Below are positions 15,742 through 24,608 of a DNA stretch of 57,041 nucleotides, one piece after another. The DNA is from CAZVJA01 sp964626885 (GTDB lineage Bacteria > Planctomycetota > Planctomycetia > Planctomycetales > Planctomycetaceae). Numbering within the stretch: position 1 is the first letter of the stretch; each line of letters starts with the position of its first letter. The notes under the pieces are model-generated. The model had not been told where the DNA came from. It saw only the letters and a program-made list of their open reading frames with translations, and did not search any database. A program made the translations under genes and the position numbers. The stretch lies in contig CAZVJA010000007.1 of the NCBI GenBank assembly GCA_964626885.1, positions 1 through 57,041 of the forward strand, read 5' to 3'.

Positions 15742-17112
15742 CTATTGCGAGAAGGGGTCTTCCCCAGAAGGAGGATTGCCAATCTCGCCTGCGTCGGAAT
15801 CAGGTGAAAACTCCCCGGGTGCCTCGTCGTCAGAGATCTTGGTTCGACCGGCTGGGGCGGACTCATTCCCGGATGGAGCCTTGGACTCGTACGGATTGGG
15901 AATGACGTTCTGCTTGTCCGCGGCGGGAATGCGGGCCAGTACCTCTCGAGCTTGGGTTGCGTACTTGGAGTTGGGATGATTTTTGATGAGTTCCTTCGCA
16001 GCGATCGCCACGGAACGCGGCTTGTTTTTCTTTTGATAGAATTGAACTATCTCCCAATCCCGTGCGGCTCGTGCCTCTTCGATCTTGTGGATGTCGTCGA
16101 GCATTCGTTCTCGATCGGGATTGTTGGGATACAGCCGCAGCGCGCTTTCCCGGAGTTCGCGTGATCCCTCGAGCGCGGTGCCGTCATAGGCCGATCCTTG
16201 ATACGACATTTGTTTCACGTAAGCGCCGAGCACGTAGGCGTTTTCCAAATGCCGGCTTTTGGGGTATTCATTACGCAGCATTGTGTAGACTCGATCCGCC
16301 TCCAGATAGTCCTGTTCGCGGAGGTGGTGGCTTGCGGTGAGCATCAGCGCATCATCCGCCAGCGGGCCGGTCGGATCGTTCAGCCAGATGGAACGGAGGG
16401 CGTTGAGCGCGCGCCCCTTCGTGTCGAATACCGGCCGTGTACGGTCAACGAGATTCGGAAGGATCGGAACAGTGTAGGTCAACCCGCTCGGCGCGGGGCG
16501 ACTGCTTTGCGGCGGAGGGGTCGACCCGGGATCTTCAAAATTGACCGGACTGACATCACTCGATGTGACGATTTCGGGGAATCCCAGCCAGGTACGGGCG
16601 ATGTCGAATTTCCGCTGACTGACCGTGTCGAGATAACGCGTCGAGGGGAATTCCTTGACGACCTTGTCGTAGCTTTCTTCCGCCCAAGAGTACCGCTTCC
16701 GGCGATAGCGACATTCCCCTTCCATGAAGAGCGCGTCCTCGCGAATGGGAGTATCTTTGTATTTTTTCGCGACCTTGCCGAATTCTCCTTCGGCCGCTTT
16801 GAAATCGCCACGCTTGAACTTGGCTTCCGCTAAGTCATATTGCTGCTGGGCCTCGCGCGGAACGGTATATTGCATCGGCTTTTCCTTGCGGAAACTCCCC
16901 GATTCGAGGAAGCGCTGCAAGGGACCGCGCACATCATCGGCATTCGCCATCTGGCGGACCCGCTCATCCTCCCGCTTTCGAAGGCCGAACAGATCAGGGC
17001 CGCTCTGGCATCCCGTTGCCCCCCCGAGGCAAATAAATACCGCAAGCGCAACCTTTAGCGCGGCGCGCGGCGACTTCGAGCGGCTCCGACTCGATTGATT
17101 ATTCATCGTCAT
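15742..17112 (-). CDS. bamD: BamD-like outer-membrane assembly lipoprotein (TPR)
   Basis: A 456-residue lipoprotein (signal and GATGC with Cys35) with TPR repeats. BamD is the essential lipoprotein of the BAM machine that inserts beta-barrels. The first repeats (about 75-165) read as classic YfiO-type helices: YDLAEAKFKRGDFKAAEGEF and EDALFMEGECRYRRKRYSWA. More repeats lie at 240-385, separated by a Pro/Ser-rich insert, and the tail is acidic. It is longer than E. coli BamD (245), so a broader TPR scaffold is also possible. It is followed by lptE; recO lies 114 bases upstream on the same strand. Confidence 0.75.
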   Translation of the reverse strand: MTMNNQSSRSRSKSPRAALKVALAVFICLGGATGCQSGPDLFGLRKREDERVRQMANADDVRGPLQRFLESGSFRKEKPMQYTVPREAQQQYDLAEAKFKRGDFKAAEGEFGKVAKKYKDTPIREDALFMEGECRYRRKRYSWAEESYDKVVKEFPSTRYLDTVSQRKFDIARTWLGFPEIVTSSDVSPVNFEDPGSTPPPQSSRPAPSGLTYTVPILPNLVDRTRPVFDTKGRALNALRSIWLNDPTGPLADDALMLTASHHLREQDYLEADRVYTMLRNEYPKSRHLENAYVLGAYVKQMSYQGSAYDGTALEGSRELRESALRLYPNNPDRERMLDDIHKIEEARAARDWEIVQFYQKKNKPRSVAIAAKELIKNHPNSKYATQAREVLARIPAADKQNVIPNPYESKAPSGNESAPAGRTKISDDEAPGEFSPDSDAGEIGNPPSGEDPFSQ

Positions 17113-17226
17113 CCATGACTCAATGCGGAACGTAGAAACGGGATCAACCGGGGAGAGGGATTTCCGCTCGACGTTCTTATCGTGCTAGCCAGTCGTGCCT
17201 CGGGCGTTTCGGCGTAAACTCCGTTA

Positions 17227-17973
17227 TCAGAATGGCAGATATCTCAGCATTTTGGGGCGATGTCCCAGAATGTTCACGATCGCGGCGTTGGATACGTACC
17301 TCATTTCCTGCATTTGCGGTGCCGAAATCGACAGCTTCTCTAGAATTGGATCAGCGACATTTGAAAGATGTTTGAGCAACTCCACCGTTCCTGCATGAAT
17401 CTGGTGTTTGTTCAGTCCTTCCTTCTGGCATCGCCGGCAGATGAGTCCGCCTTGCGAGACCCAAAATGCAAACGGGCCATTATCTGCCAGCGGCTCTCCG
17501 CACCCGACACAAAAGTCGAAGGATGGCAACTGGCCGATCTCTCGCAAGATAATTAACTCAAACCTAAGCACCGCCGCTGCCGGATCTCCTTGATGGGCAA
17601 GCAGATCCAGAGTCCTGACCGTCTCCTCGAAAAGGGTTGGATGGGGATCGTATTCTTCGGTAAGGGCGGCGAGAAGTTCTGCGACGTAGTAACCGCCGTA
17701 GAGGCTGGAGAGCCCCTTCTCGCTCGGCCTAAACCTAGATATCAGTTGAGCTTCCGTCAATAAGTCCAGGCTGGACGAAGATTTGCGCAGGAACACTATC
17801 CGACACACTGCCAACAGGTCAAGAGCAGCATCAAACGGCCCTTTGAGCCGCTTGGCCCCTTTTGCCACGGCCGAGATCCGCCCCCAATCGCGCGTGAAGA
17901 ACGTCACCACCCGGCTCGACTCGCTGAAGTCCGCCTGACGGATCACAATCCCTTCCGTTTTCTCCATCGTCAT
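17227..17973 (-). CDS. recO: DNA repair protein RecO
   Basis: RecO helps load RecA onto single-stranded DNA in the RecFOR recombination pathway. The 248-residue protein has the N-terminal OB-fold start (EGIVIRQADFSESSRVVTFF), the conserved RISAVAKGAKR, and a C-terminal helical part with a zinc site of the C4 type: C155, C158, C179 and C182 (CVGCGEP and CRRCQ). Length and order match the family. It starts at the ATG at 17973. It is divergent from the ABC-F gene across a 267-base gap, in which I see no clear promoter. Confidence 0.95.
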   Translation of the reverse strand: MTMEKTEGIVIRQADFSESSRVVTFFTRDWGRISAVAKGAKRLKGPFDAALDLLAVCRIVFLRKSSSSLDLLTEAQLISRFRPSEKGLSSLYGGYYVAELLAALTEEYDPHPTLFEETVRTLDLLAHQGDPAAAVLRFELIILREIGQLPSFDFCVGCGEPLADNGPFAFWVSQGGLICRRCQKEGLNKHQIHAGTVELLKHLSNVADPILEKLSISAPQMQEMRYVSNAAIVNILGHRPKMLRYLPF

Positions 17974-18240
17974 CTGTGCAAGCTTCTTTCCTCAATGCGG
18001 AAGTCGCGGCGTCATCGGCGGTTCCCGATGACATACAATAATGCTAGCAGCCATCCGATGCTCGGCACGTTTCTACTGAACTCTACTGAACGGACCGCGT
18101 TCCACTCACAGGATATTGCAAGACCTTTGCCACCGAAACCTTCCGGCGATCCCCCGTTGTCACTGAGAGCGAGACTGCACTAACATGGCCGATTCATTCC
18201 ACTCCCACTCCCGGACCGCCTTTTTGACATCATCCAGAAA

Positions 18241-20166
18241 ATGATTCTGCTTTCGGTTCGCAGCATTTCTCGGCAATTCGATGTCGACCCGGTCTTCCGC
18301 GAGGTCAGTTTCGAGGTGCGACCAGGGGAGCGGATCGGACTGGTTGGCCCCAACGGCACGGGCAAATCAACGCTGTTGAACATTCTTGCGGGAATCGATG
18401 ACGCCGATACCGGAGAAATCGAGCGCCACCCGACAGCCGACGTTGCCCTGCTGGAACAGGAAGTTGACACGACCGAGGGGAAAACACTTATCGCGGAAGC
18501 GCGCTCAGGGCTCTCGCATCTGTATGATCTGCAACACGAGGCGGCGGAACTTGCGGAGCGGATGTCGCGCGAGACCGGCGCAGAACTACTTGAGAGACTT
18601 CACAAACGGTACGACCAGATCCAACTCGACCTGCACCGATTCGACGCCTACAACATCGATCATCGCGTCGATGAAGTGTTGCACGGTCTCGGCTTCAGCC
18701 CGGAAGATTATGAACGCCCGCTCGCGGAATTCAGCGGCGGACAGCGCAATCGTGCGGTTTTAGCGCGGATGCTGCTGCGATCGCCCGACGTGATGCTGCT
18801 CGACGAGCCGACGAACCATCTCGATATCGCCGCGACCGAATGGCTTGAAAGCTGGCTCGTCCGTTCACGGCAGGCCATGATCGTCGTCAGCCACGACCGC
18901 TACTTTCTCGATCGTGTCACCACGCGAATACTCGAACTGTTCGACGGAACCTTGACCGACTATCGGGGCAATTTTTCGGCCTACTGGCAGCAGCGCCACG
19001 AACGACAAAAGGTCTCCGAACGGACCTTCGAGAAGCAGCAGGAGTTCATTGCGAAAACCGAAGACTTCATCCGCCGCAACAAATACGGCCAAAAGCACGC
19101 TCAGGCCGCCGATCGGGAGAAGAAACTCGCCCGGCTGGAACAGGTCGAAGTAGTCCGCGATCTCTCCGGACCGGCAATGAATTTCGGAAAAGCCTCGCGC
19201 GCCGGCGACTGGGTTCTCAAGACGACCGACGTCGCCAAGGGTTTCGGCCGACCGTTGTTCACCGATTTCACCATGAACATCGATCGCGGGGAATCGGTCG
19301 GCATCCTTGGCCCCAACGGAAGCGGTAAAACAACGCTGCTGCGCGTGCTCATCGGCGAACTCCCCCCGGACACCGGGAAGGTTCGATTCGGGACAGGCGT
19401 GAAGATCGGCTACTTCGATCAGCAACTGGAAAGCGTCGATCCGGAACTGGATGCCATCGCCGCGATTCGTCCGGACGACGATCCCAATATCAGCCCGGGA
19501 ACGCTCCGCAGTTTACTTGCGCGGTTTGGAATCCGTGGCGATCTCGCCCTTCAAAAAGTCGGCCTGATGAGCGGCGGCGAAAAGAGCAAAGTGGCACTCG
19601 CGCGGCTGGCGGCCGCCAATGTCAACGTCCTGGTCCTCGACGAGCCGACGAACCATCTCGACCTGTGGGCGCGCGCCTCACTCGAAGAGGCATTACAATC
19701 GTTTGAAGGGACGCTGCTGTTCGTCAGCCACGATCGCTATTTCATTGACCGCGTCGCCAAAAGCGTGATCGTGCTCGAACCGGACCGCTGGCGCACGTAT
19801 GCCGGCAACTATTCCGATTTCGTCCAGTTTCGACGAAACATCGAACTCGAAATCGCGTCGTTGGAATCCAAGCAAGAGAACGTCGCGCAATCGACATCCA
19901 AGAGATCAACCAGCGGCACCAACGCCAAACCCTCCAGCGAAACACCTCGCCGAAAGCGGCAATACCCCTATCGCAAGGTCGAAGAGATCGAAGCTGACAT
20001 CACGGAGAAGGAATCGCTGGTGGAACAGCTCGAAGCAGAGATGGCTGATCCGGCGATCCACCGCAACGGCGAGCGGGTCAAGGAAGTCACCCAGGAGTAC
20101 GCCGCCGCCAAATCCCGGCTGGAAGAACTCTACCGGCACTGGGAAGAAGCGGTGGAGTTGAATTGA
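18241..20166 (+). CDS. ABC-F family ATPase
   Basis: A soluble 641-residue protein with two ATP-binding cassettes and no membrane part. Walker A motifs are at 36-44 (GPNGTGKST) and 357-365 (GPNGSGKTT), the signature motifs read FSGGQ and MSGGE, and LLDEPTNHLD is present in the first cassette (VLDEPTNHLD in the second). Between them lies the long linker (about 230-320) typical of ABC-F proteins, and a C-terminal coiled coil follows (about 575-640). Such proteins act on the ribosome (EttA, Uup, YbiT); the C-terminal coiled coil is most like Uup. No Shine-Dalgarno is visible at the ATG. Confidence 0.92.
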   Translation: MILLSVRSISRQFDVDPVFREVSFEVRPGERIGLVGPNGTGKSTLLNILAGIDDADTGEIERHPTADVALLEQEVDTTEGKTLIAEARSGLSHLYDLQHEAAELAERMSRETGAELLERLHKRYDQIQLDLHRFDAYNIDHRVDEVLHGLGFSPEDYERPLAEFSGGQRNRAVLARMLLRSPDVMLLDEPTNHLDIAATEWLESWLVRSRQAMIVVSHDRYFLDRVTTRILELFDGTLTDYRGNFSAYWQQRHERQKVSERTFEKQQEFIAKTEDFIRRNKYGQKHAQAADREKKLARLEQVEVVRDLSGPAMNFGKASRAGDWVLKTTDVAKGFGRPLFTDFTMNIDRGESVGILGPNGSGKTTLLRVLIGELPPDTGKVRFGTGVKIGYFDQQLESVDPELDAIAAIRPDDDPNISPGTLRSLLARFGIRGDLALQKVGLMSGGEKSKVALARLAAANVNVLVLDEPTNHLDLWARASLEEALQSFEGTLLFVSHDRYFIDRVAKSVIVLEPDRWRTYAGNYSDFVQFRRNIELEIASLESKQENVAQSTSKRSTSGTNAKPSSETPRRKRQYPYRKVEEIEADITEKESLVEQLEAEMADPAIHRNGERVKEVTQEYAAAKSRLEELYRHWEEAVELN

Positions 20167-20180
20167 CGGACTCCACACAC

Positions 20181-20582
20181 TTAGCCGGATACGATTATGT
20201 CTATATCGAGCGGAGATCGTAGCTGTGCCAATCGACTCAAAAAAGCCGCAGATAAACAGACCGACGGCGCCTTGTCGGTCATAGTCACGACACATTGGAG
20301 ACAGCACATTACCGATCCATCACGGATAATCTCAGATAAGGCCTCTTTGCTCGGCTCCAATACAGCGATCAGTTCCGAGAGCACTTCATCAACATTCCAA
20401 CTCTCCCGCTCTGGAACTCGAAACTGCCAGCCGTTTTCAGAATGTATCCGTTTGGGGAGCGATGTTGAATCGCCTTTATTCCATTGCTTTGTTGGCGAAA
20501 TCCGTAACCGAGACGTAATTTCATCGGGACCCAGTTGGTCACTGGAGACCTGACAATAAGCATAAATCTGAGGTACAGGCAT
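20181..20582 (-). CDS. DUF4279 domain protein
   Basis: A 133-residue cytoplasmic protein. The pattern QIYAYCQVSSDQLGPDEITSRL followed by 'PTKQWNKGD' and 'W.FRVP' matches the DUF4279 family, small proteins of unknown function often found in variable or immunity-type loci. No signal peptide or membrane segment is seen. It converges on the ABC-F gene with only 14 bases between stops. A 118-codon frame lies antisense to it, but only the minus-strand frame gives a family match. Confidence 0.75.
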   Translation of the reverse strand: MPVPQIYAYCQVSSDQLGPDEITSRLRISPTKQWNKGDSTSLPKRIHSENGWQFRVPERESWNVDEVLSELIAVLEPSKEALSEIIRDGSVMCCLQCVVTMTDKAPSVCLSAAFLSRLAQLRSPLDIDIIVSG

Positions 20583-20626
20583 TTTCTGCTTATTAGCCTA
20601 TCGAAAGGATCTTGTTACGAATACGT

Positions 20627-21964
20627 TCACCTCGCCGACTTGATTTCCAGGCTCACCTTCTCCTGTTTCGGCCCGAGATCGGTTTTCACGCCATACGGAT
20701 TCTTGACCGTAATGCTCCCCGTGATATCGAACAGTCCCGGCTCACTCTCAGTGACAATCACCGGACGGTCGAGGTCATCTTCAACGACGCAGTCGATGAA
20801 ATCGATGCCGCCGAAGGTTTTCGTCAATTCGGGGCGGAATAGATGCAGCCAGATCGGTGCCCAGGCGCCGGCGTAGCCCCGGTCGTTGGCTGTGTTTGTA
20901 ACTGTGCAGTTGGCGAACTTCACGCGGGCTTTGCTCGCGGATTTGTCCTGCACTTTGATGCCGTAGGCCACAGTGTTTTCGACCGTGCAGTTGCGGAACT
21001 CGACCAGCCCTCCGGGGCCGCCGTCCGCTACTTTGGAGACGCGAATCCCCGGGCCGCGCTTACTTGAGACGTGGCAGTTCTCAAACAGGATCGAAACGTC
21101 GCCGGACGACTCCTTCAAGTGCGGGAGATAGACTTCAATGCCGTCACCGTAATTATCCTCGAATCGACTATTACGGAAGACAACGTTCTGCACGCGCTGT
21201 TTCTCTCCGTCCGGCTCGATATCAACCCCCGATGACGGCGGCGTTCCCCAGGTATTATTGAACTCGCAGTTTTCGACATGCAGGCCGTCAACGCTGATGA
21301 TGCTGATCCCCTGGCGGTAGTTGTTGTCGCAGACGACGTCCTTCAGTTCGATGTCCTTGCAGTGCGCCAGCTTTCCCGCGCCGTCGAGATAAATGCCGTC
21401 ACCGCCGCTGTCGCGGAGAGTCAGGCCGTGGACTTTGATGTTCGTGCAGCCGCGCAGGGCGAGACACATCCGCCACTCAGCCTTCTTATAGGGTCCGAAC
21501 CAGCGTTGCCAGCCCAGCGTATCGAGCACGCTGCCGACGATGTAATCCTCCTTTTGCATTTTGACCGTCGCGCCGTAGCCGCGGATGGTGAGATTGACGG
21601 CTTCCGTCGCCGTGAAGACCGAATCTCCACCACCACGGTACTCACCCCGCTTGGCCGTGATGACGACTCCTTCTTCAAGGACCAGTTCCTGGTTCCCCGC
21701 GAGTTTGAGCGGCCGGGTAATCCAGTCGGAGGGCATCTTGGGGACGATGACTTTCTTCGCGCCGGAGCTGATGGCGTTCTGGAGAGCTTCGGTGGAATCT
21801 TCGGAATCAAAGCCCCACCAGGCGGCGTTGGCGGTGTCGCGCTTGCCGTCGCGCAGCTCTTGTACCGCTTGTGGATTCTTTTCGTTCGGGCCACTCTCAG
21901 CAGCACAACAGACTGCCGTTGTGCTCAAATAAGCCAGTACGAGGGTACCGTGGATGACTCGCAT
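20627..21964 (-). CDS. Exported right-handed beta-helix protein
   Basis: A 445-residue secreted protein. A signal peptide (1-about 22, ending CCAAE) precedes a parallel beta-helix made of repeated turns such as NIKVHGLTLRDSGGDGIYLD, NCEFNNTWG, NVVFRNSRFEDNYGDGIEVY and FENCHVSSKRGPGIRV. This fold is found in pectate lyase-like and other polysaccharide-active proteins, but no catalytic residues can be assigned. It lies beside a DUF1501 protein on the same strand, 122 bases downstream, which suggests a small envelope or carbohydrate-related unit. Confidence 0.8.
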   Translation of the reverse strand: MRVIHGTLVLAYLSTTAVCCAAESGPNEKNPQAVQELRDGKRDTANAAWWGFDSEDSTEALQNAISSGAKKVIVPKMPSDWITRPLKLAGNQELVLEEGVVITAKRGEYRGGGDSVFTATEAVNLTIRGYGATVKMQKEDYIVGSVLDTLGWQRWFGPYKKAEWRMCLALRGCTNIKVHGLTLRDSGGDGIYLDGAGKLAHCKDIELKDVVCDNNYRQGISIISVDGLHVENCEFNNTWGTPPSSGVDIEPDGEKQRVQNVVFRNSRFEDNYGDGIEVYLPHLKESSGDVSILFENCHVSSKRGPGIRVSKVADGGPGGLVEFRNCTVENTVAYGIKVQDKSASKARVKFANCTVTNTANDRGYAGAWAPIWLHLFRPELTKTFGGIDFIDCVVEDDLDRPVIVTESEPGLFDITGSITVKNPYGVKTDLGPKQEKVSLEIKSAR

Positions 21965-22086
21965 GAGGAACCTCGATCGAAAGAATGTGGTTCAGAGGCT
22001 GATATGAAAACGATTTTCTGGATGCCTTAACGAAACAGGCCGGTTTGCACCGGCCAATTGCCAATTTCTGGTACTACTCCGATCAA

Positions 22087-23421
22087 TCAAGATGTTACCA
22101 ACTCGCCAATCGGTCGCACATTCGGCGGCAGGATCTGCACGCGGCGGCCGGCAATGTCTTTCACCGCGTCATCCGGCTCAATTCCGAGGTTGTGATAAAT
22201 CGTCGCCAGCACTTCGCGGAAATGAATTGGCCGATCGATCGCGGAATCGGCGATCTTGTCGGTCGCGCCGAGAACCTGGCCGACGCGCATCCCTCCGCCA
22301 GCTAAGAGTGCGCTGTTGACCCTTGCCCAGTGGTCCCGCCCGGCGTCTTTGTTGATCTTCGGCGTGCGTCCGAATTCTCCCCAGACGACGACGGTCACGT
22401 CTTTGTCGAGTCCGCGTGCGTAAATGTCTTCAACGAGTGCGGAGATTCCCTGGTCGAACAACGGCAGCCGCTGCTTGAGCGCCGCGAAATTGCCGCCATG
22501 CGTGTCCCAGAATCCGTAGGCCACGGTGACGCAGCGTACACCCGACTCGACAAGCCGCCGCGCGGCGAGCAGTTGATCGTTCCACATCGGAGCGCCGTCG
22601 CCGAGATGATTCGGCGAACCTTTGCCGTATCGCTCGCGAATTTTCGGGTCTTCTTTTTCGACGTCGAGCGCAGTCACAAGTCGACTGGAAGTCAGCACAT
22701 CAAACGCGCGGGCATAGTCGGTCCCCATGCTGTCGACAGCCAGCCCATCGACGGTTCGCCGATATCCGTCGAGAGCCGTGAGCAAATTCCGCCGGTTCGA
22801 GAATTGCGCGGGGGTGACATACCGCAGCTTCATGCTCGCGAGTTGCTCGCCGTCCGCCTTAATCGCAGCATATCGGGGACCGAGCGAGCCGAACGATGGA
22901 GAGTTGTACGGGCGGTGCTGCATGGTGGGAAAGAGATCGACGAACGGTGGCGTGACGTCATCGATGCTTCCCATTTTCTGCGAGATGATTGATCCAAAAT
23001 TCGGATGCCCCTCGCGGAGCGTTTCGTTCATCGGGTAGCCGGCCACATTCTGAAAGCTGCTGTGCTCATCCCGCTGACCGACGACCGAGCGCAGAATCGC
23101 AAGCCGATCAACGACAGCCGCGGTCATCGGCAACAGTTCGCCAATTTGGATGCCCGGCACGACCGTGTTGATAGGATTGAACTCGCCGCGGATTCCGTCG
23201 GGAGCATCCGGCTTCAGGTCAAAGGTGTCCTGGTGTGACAAGCCGCCTGACAGGTACACCATGATGACCGACTTATTCGAGTGGCCGCGTCCAGCCTGCC
23301 GTTCTGCCGCCAAGAGACCGGGGAGCGAGAGCCCGCCGACGGCGAGCGAACCGATCTGCAGGAAACTGCGCCGCGAAACGCCGTCGCAGAATCGTGATTT
23401 CTCGCCGCAGATTGTGAGCAT
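22087..23421 (-). CDS. DUF1501 protein, Tat-exported
   Basis: A 444-residue protein of the DUF1501 family, very abundant in planctomycetes. The ATG at 23421 is chosen because MLTICGEKSRFCDG followed by the twin-arginine motif SRRSFLQIG (R17, R18) is the typical N terminus; upstream in-frame codons reach 23511. Later motifs include YLSGGLSHQDTFDLKP, GWAP-like 'VWGEFGRTPKINKDAGRDHW' and the end HNLGIEPD. These proteins have an alkaline-phosphatase/sulfatase-like fold and are usually paired with a DUF1553/DUF1549 protein, which is absent here. Catalytic function unknown. Confidence 0.9.
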   Translation of the reverse strand: MLTICGEKSRFCDGVSRRSFLQIGSLAVGGLSLPGLLAAERQAGRGHSNKSVIMVYLSGGLSHQDTFDLKPDAPDGIRGEFNPINTVVPGIQIGELLPMTAAVVDRLAILRSVVGQRDEHSSFQNVAGYPMNETLREGHPNFGSIISQKMGSIDDVTPPFVDLFPTMQHRPYNSPSFGSLGPRYAAIKADGEQLASMKLRYVTPAQFSNRRNLLTALDGYRRTVDGLAVDSMGTDYARAFDVLTSSRLVTALDVEKEDPKIRERYGKGSPNHLGDGAPMWNDQLLAARRLVESGVRCVTVAYGFWDTHGGNFAALKQRLPLFDQGISALVEDIYARGLDKDVTVVVWGEFGRTPKINKDAGRDHWARVNSALLAGGGMRVGQVLGATDKIADSAIDRPIHFREVLATIYHNLGIEPDDAVKDIAGRRVQILPPNVRPIGELVTS

Positions 23422-23835
23422 GTCACTTCCCCAAATCATGCAAATCATCGGTATCGCATCACCTGATCGACATGAAAAGCATCGATCTGGCAACCCTAGG
23501 CGACACTTCAATACATATCGTCATTTTGATGATTATTGGAGGCAAGATCAACGCAGCTTGCCCGACTCACTGTTACAGCTTGTTGAGCAAAGGGGGACTC
23601 AACATGTTTCCAAGAGGTTAGTTACGAAAAGGTGAATGCAAAGGTACCTGATTGACTGTGCGGTTGGCCTTGGTAGAATCGAGCGTTCGGATTTGCTTGC
23701 TTCCTTGCGAAAAAGGGACGTTCTTCAAAGCGGCAAGCCACCCGATGCTCGTCGGTATTGCCCGACCGTCAACCGTCATGGGGGCGTTTGAATTGGTTCG
23801 CGGCCAATAAATCGGACCGCATTGTAGAGCTTAGA
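23422..23835. other. Divergent intergenic region
   Basis: A 414-base gap between the DUF1501 gene (minus) and the GNAT gene (plus). It contains a good plus-strand promoter at 23652-23679. A TTG-started extension of the GNAT frame to 23758 lies inside it but looks non-coding. Confidence 0.5.
23652..23679 (+). promoter_or_regulatory. Sigma-70 promoter upstream of the GNAT gene
   Basis: TTGACT (23652-23657), 16 bases, TAGAAT (23674-23679), with TGG directly before the -10 (extended -10). Each hexamer matches the consensus at five of six positions. The start site would be near 23686, giving a 150-base leader to the ATG at 23836. Confidence 0.55.
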
Positions 23836-24399
23836 ATGCCCTACGTTCGCCGCTTTCGGATGGAGATCGATCTCGTGGAATCGCGGCCGGTGGCCCCCTC
23901 GCTCCCAGAGGGATATCACTGGTTGCCATGGCATCCGAATTTGCTGCATCGCCACGCGGCAGCGAAGTACCACAGCTTCCGCGACGAGCTTGATTCCCAG
24001 GTCTTTCCCTGCCTCGGGAATTTCCGCGGTTGTCGCCGGCTGATGGAGGAGATTACACGACACGAAGGATTCCTGCCCCAGACGACCTGGCTGATTTCTC
24101 GGGATGTTGAACGCCAGCGCGGATTACTCGATTGCGGGACGATTCAGGGCCTAGGCCGTTCCGGTGGGATCGGTGCGGTGCAGAACGTTGGAGTCCACCC
24201 GGATCATCGTGGGTTGGGGCTCGGCCGGGCACTCGTGCTGAAATCACTGGAAGGATTCCGCGAAGCGGGATTGCGGCGGGTGTATCTGGAAGTGACCAGT
24301 GAAAATACATCCGCGGTGGAGCTTTATCGCTCGGTCGGATTTGGGCTCGCGCGGACGATGTATAAAGTCGTCGACGCGGAGCCGGCGGCTACTTTCTGA
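23836..24399 (+). CDS. GNAT family N-acetyltransferase
   Basis: A 187-residue protein of the GNAT superfamily, transferring an acyl group from acyl-CoA to an amine. The acetyl-CoA loop is visible at 121-130 (HPDHRGLGLG), preceded by the strand AVQNVGV and followed by the helix RALVLKSLEGF and the closing strand/helix TSENTSAVELYRSVGF. The N-terminal 90 residues do not match a substrate-specific pattern I know. The ATG at 23836 is preferred over the in-frame TTG at 23758. The substrate is unknown. Confidence 0.85.
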   Translation: MPYVRRFRMEIDLVESRPVAPSLPEGYHWLPWHPNLLHRHAAAKYHSFRDELDSQVFPCLGNFRGCRRLMEEITRHEGFLPQTTWLISRDVERQRGLLDCGTIQGLGRSGGIGAVQNVGVHPDHRGLGLGRALVLKSLEGFREAGLRRVYLEVTSENTSAVELYRSVGFGLARTMYKVVDAEPAATF

Positions 24400-24401
24400 T
24401 T

Positions 24402-24437
24402 CATCAGGCATGCTCCGGTCCATTAGGCATGCTCCGG
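24402..24437. repeat. Tandem 19-bp direct repeat
   Basis: AGGCATGCTCCGG occurs at 24406-24418 and again at 24425-24437, with partly matching flanks (CAT-AGG type), giving a 19-base period. The GCATGC core is palindromic. It lies directly after the GNAT stop and 170 bases before the M16 gene, and could be a tandem operator or a small duplication. Confidence 0.6.
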
Positions 24438-24608
24438 CGTTCGACATCGCCCTCGCAAGTCGATGCAAACCACCGCGTCGGGAATCGTGATCACGCGCGA
24501 ATTCACCCGCAGTTTCACGTCGCGGCTGTGCCGCTTGTGGTTCGCGCAGGTATCTGTAATACTCGGCGCGGCGGGTCTGTTTGCCGTTGTGCCGTGCAGG
24601 ATCGCAGG

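Noticed and set aside
18224..18229. TTGACA just before the ABC-F gene
   Set aside because: A -10 at the proper distance would fall inside the coding sequence, and no TATAAT-like hexamer is there.
20197..20553. 118-codon plus-strand frame antisense to the DUF4279 gene
   Set aside because: Only the minus-strand frame matches a known family; the plus frame looks like a shadow.
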